The notes under the pieces: model-generated
Seen by the model: the letters and a program-made list of their open reading frames with translations, nothing else
Database searches by the model: none
What the model was told of the DNA's origin: nothing
Made by a program: the position numbers and the translations under genes
From: Clostridiales bacterium UBA6981
GTDB taxonomy: Bacteria > Bacillota > Clostridia > Oscillospirales > Oscillospiraceae
Assembly: GCA_002450075.1 (NCBI GenBank)
Contig: DJYJ01000057.1
Coordinates: forward strand, 1 to 22,850
Direction: 5' to 3'
Length of the DNA: 22,850 nucleotides
In this document: one piece after another, positions 13,667 through 20,725 of the stretch
How the letters are laid out: each line of letters starts with the position of its first letter
How positions within the stretch are numbered: position 1 is the stretch's first letter

Positions 13667-13679
13667 AATCTTGCGACTC
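13621..13679. repeat. Broken copies of tRNA-Pro (inverted and direct)
   Basis: CGAACTAGCGGCCTCTTGA at 13623-13641 is the exact reverse complement of the tRNA-Pro segment ending at 13548, while GGCCGCTAGTTCGAATCT at 13654-13671 is an exact direct copy of the T-arm region, followed by a degenerate acceptor (GCGACTCG). The two fragments form a perfect 13-bp inverted repeat. Such fragments are typical of remnants of integration at a tRNA gene or of decayed tRNA duplicates. Confidence 0.7.
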
Positions 13680-13817
13680 GCTTTGCCCTTGTGGGACAAA
13701 CGAGAGGGCAGCATTTTGCGCATCCTGTACAGAGAATGAATGCTTCGACGATTGAGCGCGAAATACGCCCCTCGCACAAATCGCAGGATTCATACGAGGG
13801 GAGATCTCTCAGGTGCT

Positions 13818-14360
13818 CTATGCTGTTGTCCCGGGATTCCCGTTTGCTTTGGCAAGGTAGCGCCGGATTTCTTTCACCATCTTTTCGTTTTGGAAGTTCG
13901 CCTCAATTTCGTCCATATCTACGGTACGCCCGGAAAGAATCCCCTGGATCAGCACCTCCGCATACATTACTTCCCGGGTTTTGGGATCCTTCAGATAGGT
14001 CAACAGGTCAATGTTCATTTTTTCGTTGATCCCCTCGACCATGCCCACGAAAAAGGTACAGTCTTCGCCGAAAAGTTTTCCTATGCTTTCCATATACTGA
14101 AAGCCGGTTGTAACGTCCTCAAGCCTCATAAGTCTGCGTTCGACCGCCGCGAGACTTCCTCCGTTGAGCAGCTTATCTGCCGTTGTATTCAGCACATCAC
14201 ACAAATCGAGAAGAATACCGGTATCCGGAAGCGTATCCCCGTTTTCCCATTTTGAGACAGCCTGGAAAGAGATATTCAACTTCTCTGCCAGCTCTTTCTG
14301 CGTCATGCCGGCAGCTTTCCGTAAATGCTGGATATACTGTCCGATTTTCAACGTGTCCAT
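13818..14360 (-). CDS. XRE-family helix-turn-helix transcriptional regulator
   Basis: A 180-residue protein. The N-terminal HTH_3/Cro-C1 domain spans about residues 5-62: IGQYIQHLRKAAGMTQKELA, then LNISFQAVSKWENGDTLPD with the recognition helix, then LLDLCDVLNTTADKLLNGG. The remaining 115 residues are helical and acidic, with no motif I recognise; they may bind a ligand or dimerise. This N-terminus is typical of Firmicutes regulators that repress small operons or sense stress. GGAGGAG precedes the ATG at 14358-14360. It stands alone with no antitoxin, toxin or transporter partner, between two copies of a tRNA-linked repeat, so horizontal gain is plausible. Its target is unknown. Confidence 0.85.
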   Translation of the reverse strand: MDTLKIGQYIQHLRKAAGMTQKELAEKLNISFQAVSKWENGDTLPDTGILLDLCDVLNTTADKLLNGGSLAAVERRLMRLEDVTTGFQYMESIGKLFGEDCTFFVGMVEGINEKMNIDLLTYLKDPKTREVMYAEVLIQGILSGRTVDMDEIEANFQNEKMVKEIRRYLAKANGNPGTTA

Positions 14361-14413
14361 CGTATGCTCCTCCGTTGTTTATTGTTTCTTCGATTCTTGC
14401 GGCCCGCGATACC

Positions 14414-14442
14414 ATGATACTGTAAGAGAAGCAATTCGTAAA
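14414..14442 (-). promoter_or_regulatory. Likely promoter of the XRE regulator gene
   Basis: On the minus strand, TTTACG (14437-14442) and TATCAT (14414-14419) are 17 bp apart, about 50 nt before the start codon. The match to consensus is moderate. Confidence 0.45.
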
Positions 14443-14461
14443 TAACGAGAAATTTGAGAAA

Positions 14462-14480
14462 ATTCTACTTCTGGTAGAAT
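14462..14480. promoter_or_regulatory. Palindrome upstream of the regulator, candidate operator
   Basis: ATTCTAC (14462-14468) and GTAGAAT (14474-14480) form a perfect inverted repeat with a 5-bp spacer. That size suits an HTH dimer. It lies about 20 bp upstream of the predicted -35 box. Binding by the XRE protein itself is inference. In the 512-bp gene-free stretch 14361-14873, the other recognisable items are the two promoters and repeat copy B. Confidence 0.45.
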
Positions 14481-14618
14481 AAGTCTCCCGGGCGAATCCT
14501 TTTGACCTTGCTTTTGCCCTTATGAGCCCCCGGGGATGCCCAAACATATCCCGTAAACGGCAAAAAGCACGCCGCGTGAACCATTTCGGTCGCATGGTAT
14601 CACATGCAGCGTGATTTC

Positions 14619-14717
14619 CCAAATAAGCGGATCGTCTTTTGCCGGTCTGCTTTATTTCTTTCTAAGTGTCAGGTCGAACCTGCGGCCTTTTCCAATCGTC
14701 GCAACGGCCGATTTGCG
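14619..14717 (+). repeat. tRNA-downstream repeat unit, copy B
   Basis: A diverged copy of 13566-13666, without an intact tRNA in front. Its hairpin (AAATAAGCGGATCG against CGGTCTGCTTTATTT) still folds. The segment GGTCGAACCTGCGGCC resembles the antisense of a tRNA T arm, so it looks like the decayed flank of another tRNA locus or the second border of an insertion. Confidence 0.7.
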
Positions 14718-14725
14718 TTTTTTCT

Positions 14726-14754
14726 TTTCCAAACTGTCTGCTTTGTGCTATATT
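14726..14754 (+). promoter_or_regulatory. Weak candidate promoter for the YdcF-like gene
   Basis: TTTCCA (14726-14731) and TATATT (14749-14754) with a 17-bp spacer, within a short AT-rich patch just after repeat copy B. The leader to the start codon would be about 110 nt. Confidence 0.35.
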
Positions 14755-14873
14755 ATATTTATCAATCGAGTCTTGCGATGTATTTTTCTTTTCCCATAAA
14801 GCCTTCTCTCTTCCGTTCCCTTCAGCGAACGGTGCAGAGCCGAAAAGCCACGCTATCCCGGAGGTTGCAGGAA

Positions 14874-15659
14874 ATGAAAGCCAGACAGATCATTGCTGAT
14901 ATTCTCATCCTTGCCGCAGTCGTTTTCACACTCTATCTTTCCGTTATCATGGTCCATCGGATCCGCACCGTGGTTCTGAGAGATACCTATATTCGTATTT
15001 TCAGTTATGAGCTCATCGCCTGCGCCATCTTCCTCCTCTTTGCCCTTGACCTGCGCTTCGGTTTTTTGACGGCAACGAACTTAATAGCGCTCAAGGTCGT
15101 CGGGTGGCTCGTCCGTATAATTGTTGTGCTTGCCTTTTCTGTGATCCTCTTTTTTGTCGGAAAGGTTACCGTCGGCAGCTTTATGCGCACAGCCGAACCG
15201 GCCGATCATGTTCTTGTGCTCGGGCTGGCGCTGGAAAACGGCAAGCCGACCGCTGATTTGATCTCCCGACTGGACACCGCGGAAAACTATTGGCGGGCCA
15301 ACCCGGAGTCGACGCTCATCCTGACCGGGGGAAACCCGGACCGATCCGGGAGGACCGAGGCTGCCGTTATGCGCGATATCCTTCTCGAACGGGGCGTGCC
15401 GGAAGAGAAGCTGACGCTTGAGGATCAGGCCAGGACCACAAAGGACAATTTCCGCAATGCCGCGCAGCTGATCGATCCCGACGAGCCTGTTGTGCTGATC
15501 AGCAGCAATTATCACATGGACAGGGCTGTTATGACGGCAAAAAGCGCCGGTTTTACCCACGTTCTGCGTCTGCCCGCTCCGTCGTCCGTCCTTAACTTCG
15601 GCGCCAATGTGATGTGGGAGGTCGTTCTGGAAATGAACGACTTAACGCACAGGCGATAA
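14874..15659 (+). CDS. YdcF family membrane protein (DUF218/ElyC-like)
   Basis: A 261-residue protein. Three hydrophobic segments lie near 5-25 (IIADILILAAVVFTLYLSVIM), 42-60 (FSYELIACAIFLLFALDLRF) and 75-98 (VVGWLVRIIVVLAFSVILFF). They are followed by a DUF218 domain from about residue 110: DHVLVLGLALENGKPTADL, STLILTGGNPDRSGRTEA, LEDQARTTKDNFRNA and VVLISSNYHMDRA. E. coli relatives ElyC and SanA affect envelope and lipid-carrier metabolism, but the biochemical role of this group is not established. The start is the ATG at 14874, with CGGAGG and AGGAA upstream; the longer open frame before it runs through repeat sequence. It is monocistronic. Confidence 0.85.
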   Translation: MKARQIIADILILAAVVFTLYLSVIMVHRIRTVVLRDTYIRIFSYELIACAIFLLFALDLRFGFLTATNLIALKVVGWLVRIIVVLAFSVILFFVGKVTVGSFMRTAEPADHVLVLGLALENGKPTADLISRLDTAENYWRANPESTLILTGGNPDRSGRTEAAVMRDILLERGVPEEKLTLEDQARTTKDNFRNAAQLIDPDEPVVLISSNYHMDRAVMTAKSAGFTHVLRLPAPSSVLNFGANVMWEVVLEMNDLTHRR

Positions 15660-15700
15660 AACAGCCGGCCGCTCCCCCTGTCCTCGGCCGAAGCTGTTTT
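15658..15700 (+). terminator. Terminator after the YdcF-like gene
   Basis: ACAGC plus CGGCCG (15661-15671) pairs with CGGCCG-AA-GCTGT (15685-15697) with a two-base bulge and a 13-nt loop, ending in TTTT. The stem is imperfect but the position is right. Confidence 0.5.
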
Positions 15701-15723
15701 CCACTCTCCCGGAAAAGAATTTC

Positions 15724-15752
15724 TTGCAGAGCGGCGCAACAAGCGATATGAT
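15724..15752 (+). promoter_or_regulatory. SigA-type promoter for xdhC
   Basis: TTGCAG (15724-15729) and TATGAT (15747-15752) with 17 bp spacing, 45 nt before the start codon. Confidence 0.6.
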
Positions 15753-15797
15753 TAAGATAGGATTTGTGAGAACCGATCCCCCACGGAGGTGTTTTAG

Positions 15798-16820
15798 ATG
15801 AACGTTTATCAGGATATTTTGAAAAAACTCGAGGCCGGAGAGGCCGTGGCCCTTGAAACCGCGATCCGCGGCGAGAGCGGAACGATCGCGGAGGGCTTTT
15901 CCCGCCGCCTCACCGCCGTCTCCCCCACGGAGGATCTCAAGGGCCGCATGGTCGCCTCGGTAACGGCGGAGAGGGACGGCGACGTGCTCACCGTCAGTGA
16001 GCCGATGCTGCCGCAGGAGCGGCTGCTTGTCCTCGGCGGCGGCCATATTGCGCTGCACGTGGTGGAATTTGCGGCAAAGTGCGGCTTTTCCGTTATTGTG
16101 GCGGACGACAGGCCCGATTTTGCCAACCGCGCACGCTTCCCGCTGGCAGAGCAGGTCATCTGTGACAGCTTTGAAAACGCCATCCGCAGCGTGAACCTCA
16201 CGCCCTATGATTATGTGGTCATTATCACACGCGGCCACCGACACGACGCGGACTGTCTGCGCGTGCTGCTGCCCGGGGTGCGTACGGCCTATCTCGGTCT
16301 GATCGGCTCGCGCCGCAGGGTCAAGGGGCTGATGGAGATGCTTGCGGACGAGGGCTATTCCACCGAGCGGATGGCGGAGATCTGCACGCCGATCGGTCTG
16401 CCCATCGGCGCGATCACGCCGCAGGAGATCGCGATCTCGATTCTCTCGGAGCTGATCGCCTATAAGCGTCTGCCGGAGCACGGCAAGGGGCGCTGCTGCT
16501 GCGATTCGGATATGGAACTCTCCACGCTGCGCTATCTCGCGGAAAACCATGAACCGAAAGCTATCGTCACCGTGATCGAGACCAAGGGCTCGACCCCGCG
16601 CGAGGCCGGCGCCAAGATGGCCGTCAGCCCGCTCGGCAAGGTCACCGGCTCGATCGGCGGCGGCTGCAGTGAGGGCGCGGTGATCCGCGACGCGGTCCGG
16701 ATCATCGGCACCGGACGCTATCAGATCGTCGACATCGACCTCACGGGCGAGGTCGCGGAATCGGACGGCATGGTCTGCGGCGGCACAATGAAGGTGCTCG
16801 TCGAGGATGCGGCAGAATAA
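15798..16820 (+). CDS. xdhC: XdhC/CoxI family molybdenum-hydroxylase maturation factor
   Basis: A 340-residue protein. XdhC-type proteins bind molybdenum cofactor, help its sulfuration and hand it to xanthine-dehydrogenase-like enzymes. A Rossmann domain is at about 75-225 (LLVLGGGHIALHVVEFA, VIVADDRPDFANRARFP, YLGLIGSRRR). The CoxI-type domain follows at about 253-335, with IETKGSTPREAGAKM, the GSIGGGCSEG motif (C290) and MVCGGTMKV. The usual order is CoxI domain first and Rossmann second; here it is reversed, with a short helical N-terminus (1-45) that may be a relic of the first domain. Strong GGAGG before the ATG. It converges on the mod operon, which fits a shared role in molybdenum enzyme maturation. 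Confidence 0.88.
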   Translation: MNVYQDILKKLEAGEAVALETAIRGESGTIAEGFSRRLTAVSPTEDLKGRMVASVTAERDGDVLTVSEPMLPQERLLVLGGGHIALHVVEFAAKCGFSVIVADDRPDFANRARFPLAEQVICDSFENAIRSVNLTPYDYVVIITRGHRHDADCLRVLLPGVRTAYLGLIGSRRRVKGLMEMLADEGYSTERMAEICTPIGLPIGAITPQEIAISILSELIAYKRLPEHGKGRCCCDSDMELSTLRYLAENHEPKAIVTVIETKGSTPREAGAKMAVSPLGKVTGSIGGGCSEGAVIRDAVRIIGTGRYQIVDIDLTGEVAESDGMVCGGTMKVLVEDAAE

Positions 16821-16835
16821 GCAGAGGCAAAAAAA

Positions 16836-16876
16836 GTCCGGGACTTTCGATCCTTTCGAAAGTCCCGGGCTTTTTA
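16836..16876. terminator. Bidirectional terminator between xdhC and modC
   Basis: A 15-bp stem, with perfect core CGGGACTTTCGA (16839-16850) against TCGAAAGTCCCG (16856-16867). It is followed by TTTTTA on the plus strand and by a seven-T run on the minus strand. It shares its last bases with the modC stop codon (16874-16876). Confidence 0.9.
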
Positions 16877-17917
16877 TTTGTACAGCAGCAGGATGTTTGC
16901 CGGTGCGACGCCGAGCTCCTGCGGGAACGCCGCCGGACGCTTGTCCTTGGCAAGCCGCCACCAGATCGCGGGGCTGTCGTCGCGCTGCGAGGCAAAGCGG
17001 AACTGGAGCGTCGTTTCAAACGGCTCCTCCATCTCCTCGACGAAGCGCACCGGGAACCGGTTCTGCTGCGCCGCGGCGTTGAAATAGTGCGCGCGGATGC
17101 CGACGGCGCAAAGGCCATCTGCCACTCGCTGCTTTGTCTCCAGCCGGACGCCCCATTCCGGGACCTCCACCGTATGCTCGTCGACCCGGCGCGCCGCGGC
17201 AATATTCTTGCATCCGGTGATCACGGCGGCCTGGACACTGCCGGGGTCGGCAAAGAGCTCTTTCGTCGGCCGCAGCGTCAGAATGCCGCCCTTGTCCATC
17301 ACCGCGATCCGCGCGGCCATGTTATAGGCTTCGGTACGGTCGTGCGTCACCATCAGCACCGTGCCGCCGAACTGCACTAGCAAATCGCGCAGCTCGATCT
17401 TCAGCGCGTCGCGCAGGTGGCCGTCGAGCGCGGAAAAGGGCTCGTCAAGCAGCAAAAGTCTCGGATCGCTGACCAGGATACGCGCAAGCGCGACCCGCTG
17501 CTGCTGCCCGCCGGAGAGCTGGTGCGGCTTGTGGTTCTCCAGCCCCTCCAGCTGCAGCATATTTACCATTTCGCGCAGGTGCCTTTCTTTCTCAGAACGG
17601 TCCTTCTCACGGCACAGCCCGCAGAGGATGTTCTGCCGTACTGTCATATTCGGGAAAAGCGCATAGTTCTGGAAAAGATACCCCACGCGCCGCTGCTGCG
17701 GCGGCAGGTCGATCTTCTTCTCCGAATCGTACAGCACCCGCCCGTCGAGTTCGATATGTCCCTCGTCGGGCTTTTCAATACCGGCGATGCACTTTAAGGT
17801 CATGCTCTTGCCGGAGCCCGAGGCGCCGAGCAGACAGGTCACGCCGCTCTCGGCCTCAAATTTTACATCCAGACGAAAGCTGCCGAGATCCTTTCGGATA
17901 TCCACGATCAGGCTCAT
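16874..17917 (-). CDS. modC: Molybdate ABC transporter ATP-binding protein
   Basis: A 347-residue ABC ATPase that powers molybdate import at the inner face of the membrane. Walker A GASGSGKS (31-38), Q-loop LFQNYALFP (81-89), signature LSGGQQQR (134-141), Walker B LLLLDEP (154-160), D-loop SALD and H-loop His (H192, MVTHDRTEAY). The C-terminal 110 residues form an extra domain of the type used for regulation by the oxyanion in ModC/CysA proteins. The ATG overlaps the modB stop by 4 nt. The presence of modA and modB beside it favours ModC over sulfate (CysA) or other importers. Confidence 0.92.
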   Translation of the reverse strand: MSLIVDIRKDLGSFRLDVKFEAESGVTCLLGASGSGKSMTLKCIAGIEKPDEGHIELDGRVLYDSEKKIDLPPQQRRVGYLFQNYALFPNMTVRQNILCGLCREKDRSEKERHLREMVNMLQLEGLENHKPHQLSGGQQQRVALARILVSDPRLLLLDEPFSALDGHLRDALKIELRDLLVQFGGTVLMVTHDRTEAYNMAARIAVMDKGGILTLRPTKELFADPGSVQAAVITGCKNIAAARRVDEHTVEVPEWGVRLETKQRVADGLCAVGIRAHYFNAAAQQNRFPVRFVEEMEEPFETTLQFRFASQRDDSPAIWWRLAKDKRPAAFPQELGVAPANILLLYK

Positions 17918-18588
17918 CTCTTCACCGCCTTTTTCTGTCGGCTCTCGAGCATGTTCACGGCGAGCAGCACCACCGTGCTGATCGCAAGATTGACCAGCAC
18001 CCAGAACATCGCGCCCCGCTCGTCATTCGTCCGCCAGAGCTGATAGACGGTCGTCGAGATCGTGGCGGTCTTTCCGGGCGTATAGCCGATGAGCATGCTC
18101 GTCGCACCGTATTCGCCCAGGGCGCGGGCAAAGGCCAGCACCGCGCCGGCAAGGATGCCCTGACGGCAGGCCGGCATGCGGATACGCCAGAAGATGTAGG
18201 TGTTGGAAAGCCCCAGCGTCCTGCCGGAATAAGCCAGCGTCTCATCAAAGCTCTCGAACGCGCCGCGCGCCGTGCGGTACATCAGCGGAAAGGCCACGAC
18301 CGCCGCGGCCAGCACGCCGCCGTACCAGGTCATGACGAACTTGACGCCGAAGCGCAGCAGAAAGATGCCGATCGGTCTCTTCATTCCGAAGATCAGCAGC
18401 AGAAAATAGCCGCAGACCGTGGGCGGCAGCACCATCGGCAGCGTCAGGACAACGTCGAGCACGCCCTTGACAAGGCGTGGGAGCTTTGCCGCCCAATAGG
18501 CGAAAAAGATCCCCGTGAAAAACACCAGCACACAGCTGATCGCGGCGATCCGCAGCGAGTTGAAAAGTGGATACCAGTCAATACTCAT
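17914..18588 (-). CDS. modB: Molybdate ABC transporter permease
   Basis: A 224-residue membrane protein with about five or six hydrophobic segments, including LRIAAISCVLVFFTGIFFAYW, VLDVVLTLPMVLPPTVCGYFLLL and MFWVLVNLAISTVVLLAV. VLTLPMVLPPTVCGY is the classic ModB block, and the EAA loop that contacts the ATPase is visible as AYSGRTLGLSNTYIFWRIRMP with ARALGEYGATSMLIGY after it. Length fits the family. CGGAGAT precedes the ATG. It is translationally coupled to modC and separated from modA by a hairpin. Confidence 0.92.
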   Translation of the reverse strand: MSIDWYPLFNSLRIAAISCVLVFFTGIFFAYWAAKLPRLVKGVLDVVLTLPMVLPPTVCGYFLLLIFGMKRPIGIFLLRFGVKFVMTWYGGVLAAAVVAFPLMYRTARGAFESFDETLAYSGRTLGLSNTYIFWRIRMPACRQGILAGAVLAFARALGEYGATSMLIGYTPGKTATISTTVYQLWRTNDERGAMFWVLVNLAISTVVLLAVNMLESRQKKAVKR

Positions 18589-18614
18589 GAATCGATCTCC
18601 GAAACGTGAAATGC

Positions 18615-18644
18615 CGGCAGGGCGTAAAACGCCCTGCCGTTTTT
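18615..18644. terminator. Hairpin between modA and modB
   Basis: A perfect 10-bp GC-rich stem, CGGCAGGGCG (18615-18624) with CGCCCTGCCG (18630-18639), loop TAAAA. On the transcribed (minus) strand it is followed by GCATTTC, not a T run, so it may partly terminate or protect the modA 3' end and lower modBC. A T run is present only on the plus strand. Confidence 0.55.
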
Positions 18645-18648
18645 CCGA

Positions 18649-19548
18649 TCATGCCGCCGGGGAGAAGCCGACCGCTTCGAACACGGCCATGGCCTCGTCC
18701 GTCGTGAGGTAGTCGAGGAAGCTCTGGGCTGCCTCGGGATGCGTGCTGACGTTCAGCACGGCCGCGGGATAGATGACCTGGCCGCACATCTCGGCCGTGG
18801 CTCCTTCAACGACCGTCAGACCGGCGGAGAAGGCGTCGGTGCAGTAGACGACGCCGCAGTCGACACTCGCCTCGCTGACCTGGGTCGTGACTTCCTTGAC
18901 GTTGGTGCCGTAGGTGATAGCGCCCGCAGCGGCCAGATCTTCCTCGCTCAGCTCATAGTAGGCGAGGATCTTCTGCGTGTACTGGCCGACGGGAACGTCA
19001 CTGTTGCCCATGGCCATGAGCACATCGCCGTTCTTCAGCAGCTCGGCGAGCTGGTCAAAGGACTCGATCCCCTTGGGATTGCCCTCGGGAACGACCAGAA
19101 CGACCTTGTTCTCGAGCAGATTGATGCGGCTGCCCTGCAGGACAAAGTCCAGTCCCTCGGTGTTGACTTCCGCGCTCGCGGTGCTGTCGAGCTGGTTCAT
19201 CTGCTTCTGACCGGCGGAGATGAACAGATCGCATTCAGCGCCCTCCTGGATCTGGGTCTTGAGCGTGCCGGAGGAGTCGAAGTTATAGGTGATCTTGACG
19301 CCGGGATTCGCGGCCTCGTACAGGCCCTTGATCTCCGTAAGCGTCTCGGTCATCGAGGCGGCGGCAAAGACGATCAGCTCGATCTCCTCAGCCGGGGCGG
19401 TCTCTTCCGCCGGAGCGGCCTCCTCGGCCGGCTGATTTGCGGCTTCCTCTGCCGGAGTCTGGGTCGCAGCGGGCGCGCTCTGCCCGCCGCATGCTGCCAG
19501 CGCAAAGACCATCGTCAGCGCCAGCAGCAGCGCAAGGGTTTTTTTCAT
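18649..19548 (-). CDS. modA: Molybdate-binding lipoprotein of the ABC transporter
   Basis: A 299-residue precursor. A signal peptide (KKTLALLLALTMVFALAAC) with lipobox LAAC gives a lipid-modified Cys at residue 20, so it is anchored outside the membrane. Residues about 21-56 are a low-complexity Ala/Glu/Pro/Thr linker. The binding domain starts at about 57 (IELIVFAAASMTETLTEI) and has the ModA pattern: NFDSSGTLKTQIQEGAECDLFISAG, VALVVPEGNP-like and DVPVGQYTQKIL. It captures molybdate (or tungstate) for ModBC. GGAGG precedes the ATG. Upstream lies a 137-bp gap with a possible extra promoter. Confidence 0.93.
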   Translation of the reverse strand: MKKTLALLLALTMVFALAACGGQSAPAATQTPAEEAANQPAEEAAPAEETAPAEEIELIVFAAASMTETLTEIKGLYEAANPGVKITYNFDSSGTLKTQIQEGAECDLFISAGQKQMNQLDSTASAEVNTEGLDFVLQGSRINLLENKVVLVVPEGNPKGIESFDQLAELLKNGDVLMAMGNSDVPVGQYTQKILAYYELSEEDLAAAGAITYGTNVKEVTTQVSEASVDCGVVYCTDAFSAGLTVVEGATAEMCGQVIYPAAVLNVSTHPEAAQSFLDYLTTDEAMAVFEAVGFSPAA

Positions 19549-19588
19549 GCTTGTTTTCCTCCTTTTCCCGTTTTTCAGGGAAATGAAT

Positions 19589-19617
19589 ATTATATAAACA
19601 CGGCTTTACGTGCTTAT
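19589..19617 (-). promoter_or_regulatory. Possible internal promoter with inverted repeat before modA
   Basis: On the minus strand a perfect TATAAT (19589-19594) lies 17 bp from a poor -35 (ATAAGC, 19612-19617). Between them, AAACACG (19596-19602) and CGTGCTT (19609-19615) form an inverted repeat with one mismatch, a possible operator. This would allow modABC expression separately from the upstream cofactor genes. Confidence 0.35.
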
Positions 19618-19622
19618 ACCGG

Positions 19623-19679
19623 AAGGAAAAAAGGCTTTCAGGGGGGTTCTGCTTCTTGCCCGCAGGCAAGACCTTTTCA
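19623..19679 (-). terminator. Possible terminator or attenuator between the MoeA-like gene and modA
   Basis: On the minus strand, a 7-bp hairpin TCTTGCC/GGCAAGA (19654-19671) sits inside longer arms, AAAAGG and CCTTTTTT. The T run is near 19626-19631. The structure is weak and could be a terminator, an attenuator or neither. The conserved elements of the molybdenum-cofactor riboswitch are not recognisable. Confidence 0.3.
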
Positions 19680-19685
19680 GGAAAG

Positions 19686-20711
19686 TCAGACGCCCTTTCC
19701 GAACCCGCAGTTCGGGAAATGACAGACCGGGCAGTTGAGGCACAGTCCGCCGTGGCCGAGACCGGCCAGATGCTCTTTTGTGATCGGGGTGTCCGTCACG
19801 AGATACGGCAGCAGCAGGTCAAAGATCGTGCGCTTGGCGTACATCACGCAGCCGGGGAGACCGCACACCGGCCGCCCATCCGGCATGTAGGAGACCAGGA
19901 ACATCGCGCCGGGCAGCACGGGCGCGCCGTAGGAGACGATGTTCGCGCCGGTATTCTTGATCGCAAGGGGCGTCTTGTCGTCGGGATCGACGCTCATGCC
20001 GCCGCTGCAAAAGACCATCTCGCAGCCCTTATCCAGCATGTCCAGCACCGCGGCAGTGATCTTCTCGTGTTCGTCGCCCAGGATCACGTGCTCGGTCATC
20101 GTACAGCCGAATTCCGCGAGCTTCTGCTCGATCACGGGCGTAAAGGTGTCCTTGATCCGGCCCCGGAAAACCTCGCTGCCGGTCGTGACGACGCCATAGC
20201 TGCGCGGCCGTACGGGCACGAGACGCATCAGCGGCGTGTCCCCCGCGAGTTCCTTCGCCTTTTCCATGCGCTCCTTTTTGATCACAAGCGGGATCACGCG
20301 CGTGCCGCACAGCTTGTCGCCGCGTTTGACCATGAAGCCGGAGGCGCGCGTCGCGATCATCATGTCGCCCAGCGCGTTGATCGCGCGCAGCCGCTCGATG
20401 TCGATCAGCAGCAGGCCGTCCTCCTCGGCGATCAGCTCGATCTTGCCCTCCTTGGGCTCTGTGGCGCGCATGTGATCGCCGATGCAGATGTCGCGCAGGA
20501 TCTCAGCCGCCTCGTCCTCGTGGAGCATGGTCTCGTCGTTTTCCCAGACATAGAGATGCTCCTTGCCTACGCTCAGCAGGACGGGGATGTCCGCGGGCTC
20601 AATGATGTGCCCCTTGCGGAAAACCGGGCCTTTTTTCTCATCCTTGATGATCTGTGTGATGTCGTGGCACAGAACGTGGCCGACGGCTTCCTCGGTTTTG
20701 ACAAGTTTCAT
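19686..20711 (-). CDS. MoeA-like molybdopterin-binding protein with C-terminal Cys cluster
   Basis: A 341-residue protein. The C-terminal half carries the MoaB/MoeA-type molybdopterin-binding fold: SYGVVTTGSEVF (171-182), MVFCSGGMSVDPDDKTP (232-248) and GRPVCGLPGCVMYAKRT (279-295), equivalent to the TGDE, SGG and GLPGNP motifs of MoeA. The N-terminal part (GHVLCHDITQII) resembles a reduced MoeA domain. It is shorter than the usual 400-residue MoeA and ends in CLNCPVCHFPNCGFGKG, with cysteines 324, 327, 330 and 335, possibly a metal site. It probably acts in molybdenum insertion or cofactor modification. The start is the ATG at 20709-20711, with AAGGAGG upstream. Gap to the upstream gene is 14 nt. 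Confidence 0.8.
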   Translation of the reverse strand: MKLVKTEEAVGHVLCHDITQIIKDEKKGPVFRKGHIIEPADIPVLLSVGKEHLYVWENDETMLHEDEAAEILRDICIGDHMRATEPKEGKIELIAEEDGLLLIDIERLRAINALGDMMIATRASGFMVKRGDKLCGTRVIPLVIKKERMEKAKELAGDTPLMRLVPVRPRSYGVVTTGSEVFRGRIKDTFTPVIEQKLAEFGCTMTEHVILGDEHEKITAAVLDMLDKGCEMVFCSGGMSVDPDDKTPLAIKNTGANIVSYGAPVLPGAMFLVSYMPDGRPVCGLPGCVMYAKRTIFDLLLPYLVTDTPITKEHLAGLGHGGLCLNCPVCHFPNCGFGKGV

Positions 20712-20725
20712 GGCTGCCTCCTTGT

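Noticed and set aside
13818..14360. Toxin-antitoxin system or phage repressor module around the XRE gene
   Set aside because: No second small gene with toxin, integrase or phage features is found on either strand in 13.6-14.9 kb.
15642..16961. Long open frame opposite xdhC
   Set aside because: Shadow of xdhC; crosses two terminators and has no family features.
19549..19685. Molybdenum-cofactor riboswitch upstream of modA
   Set aside because: The position fits, but I could not recognise the conserved helices of that motif; kept only as a possible weak terminator and promoter.
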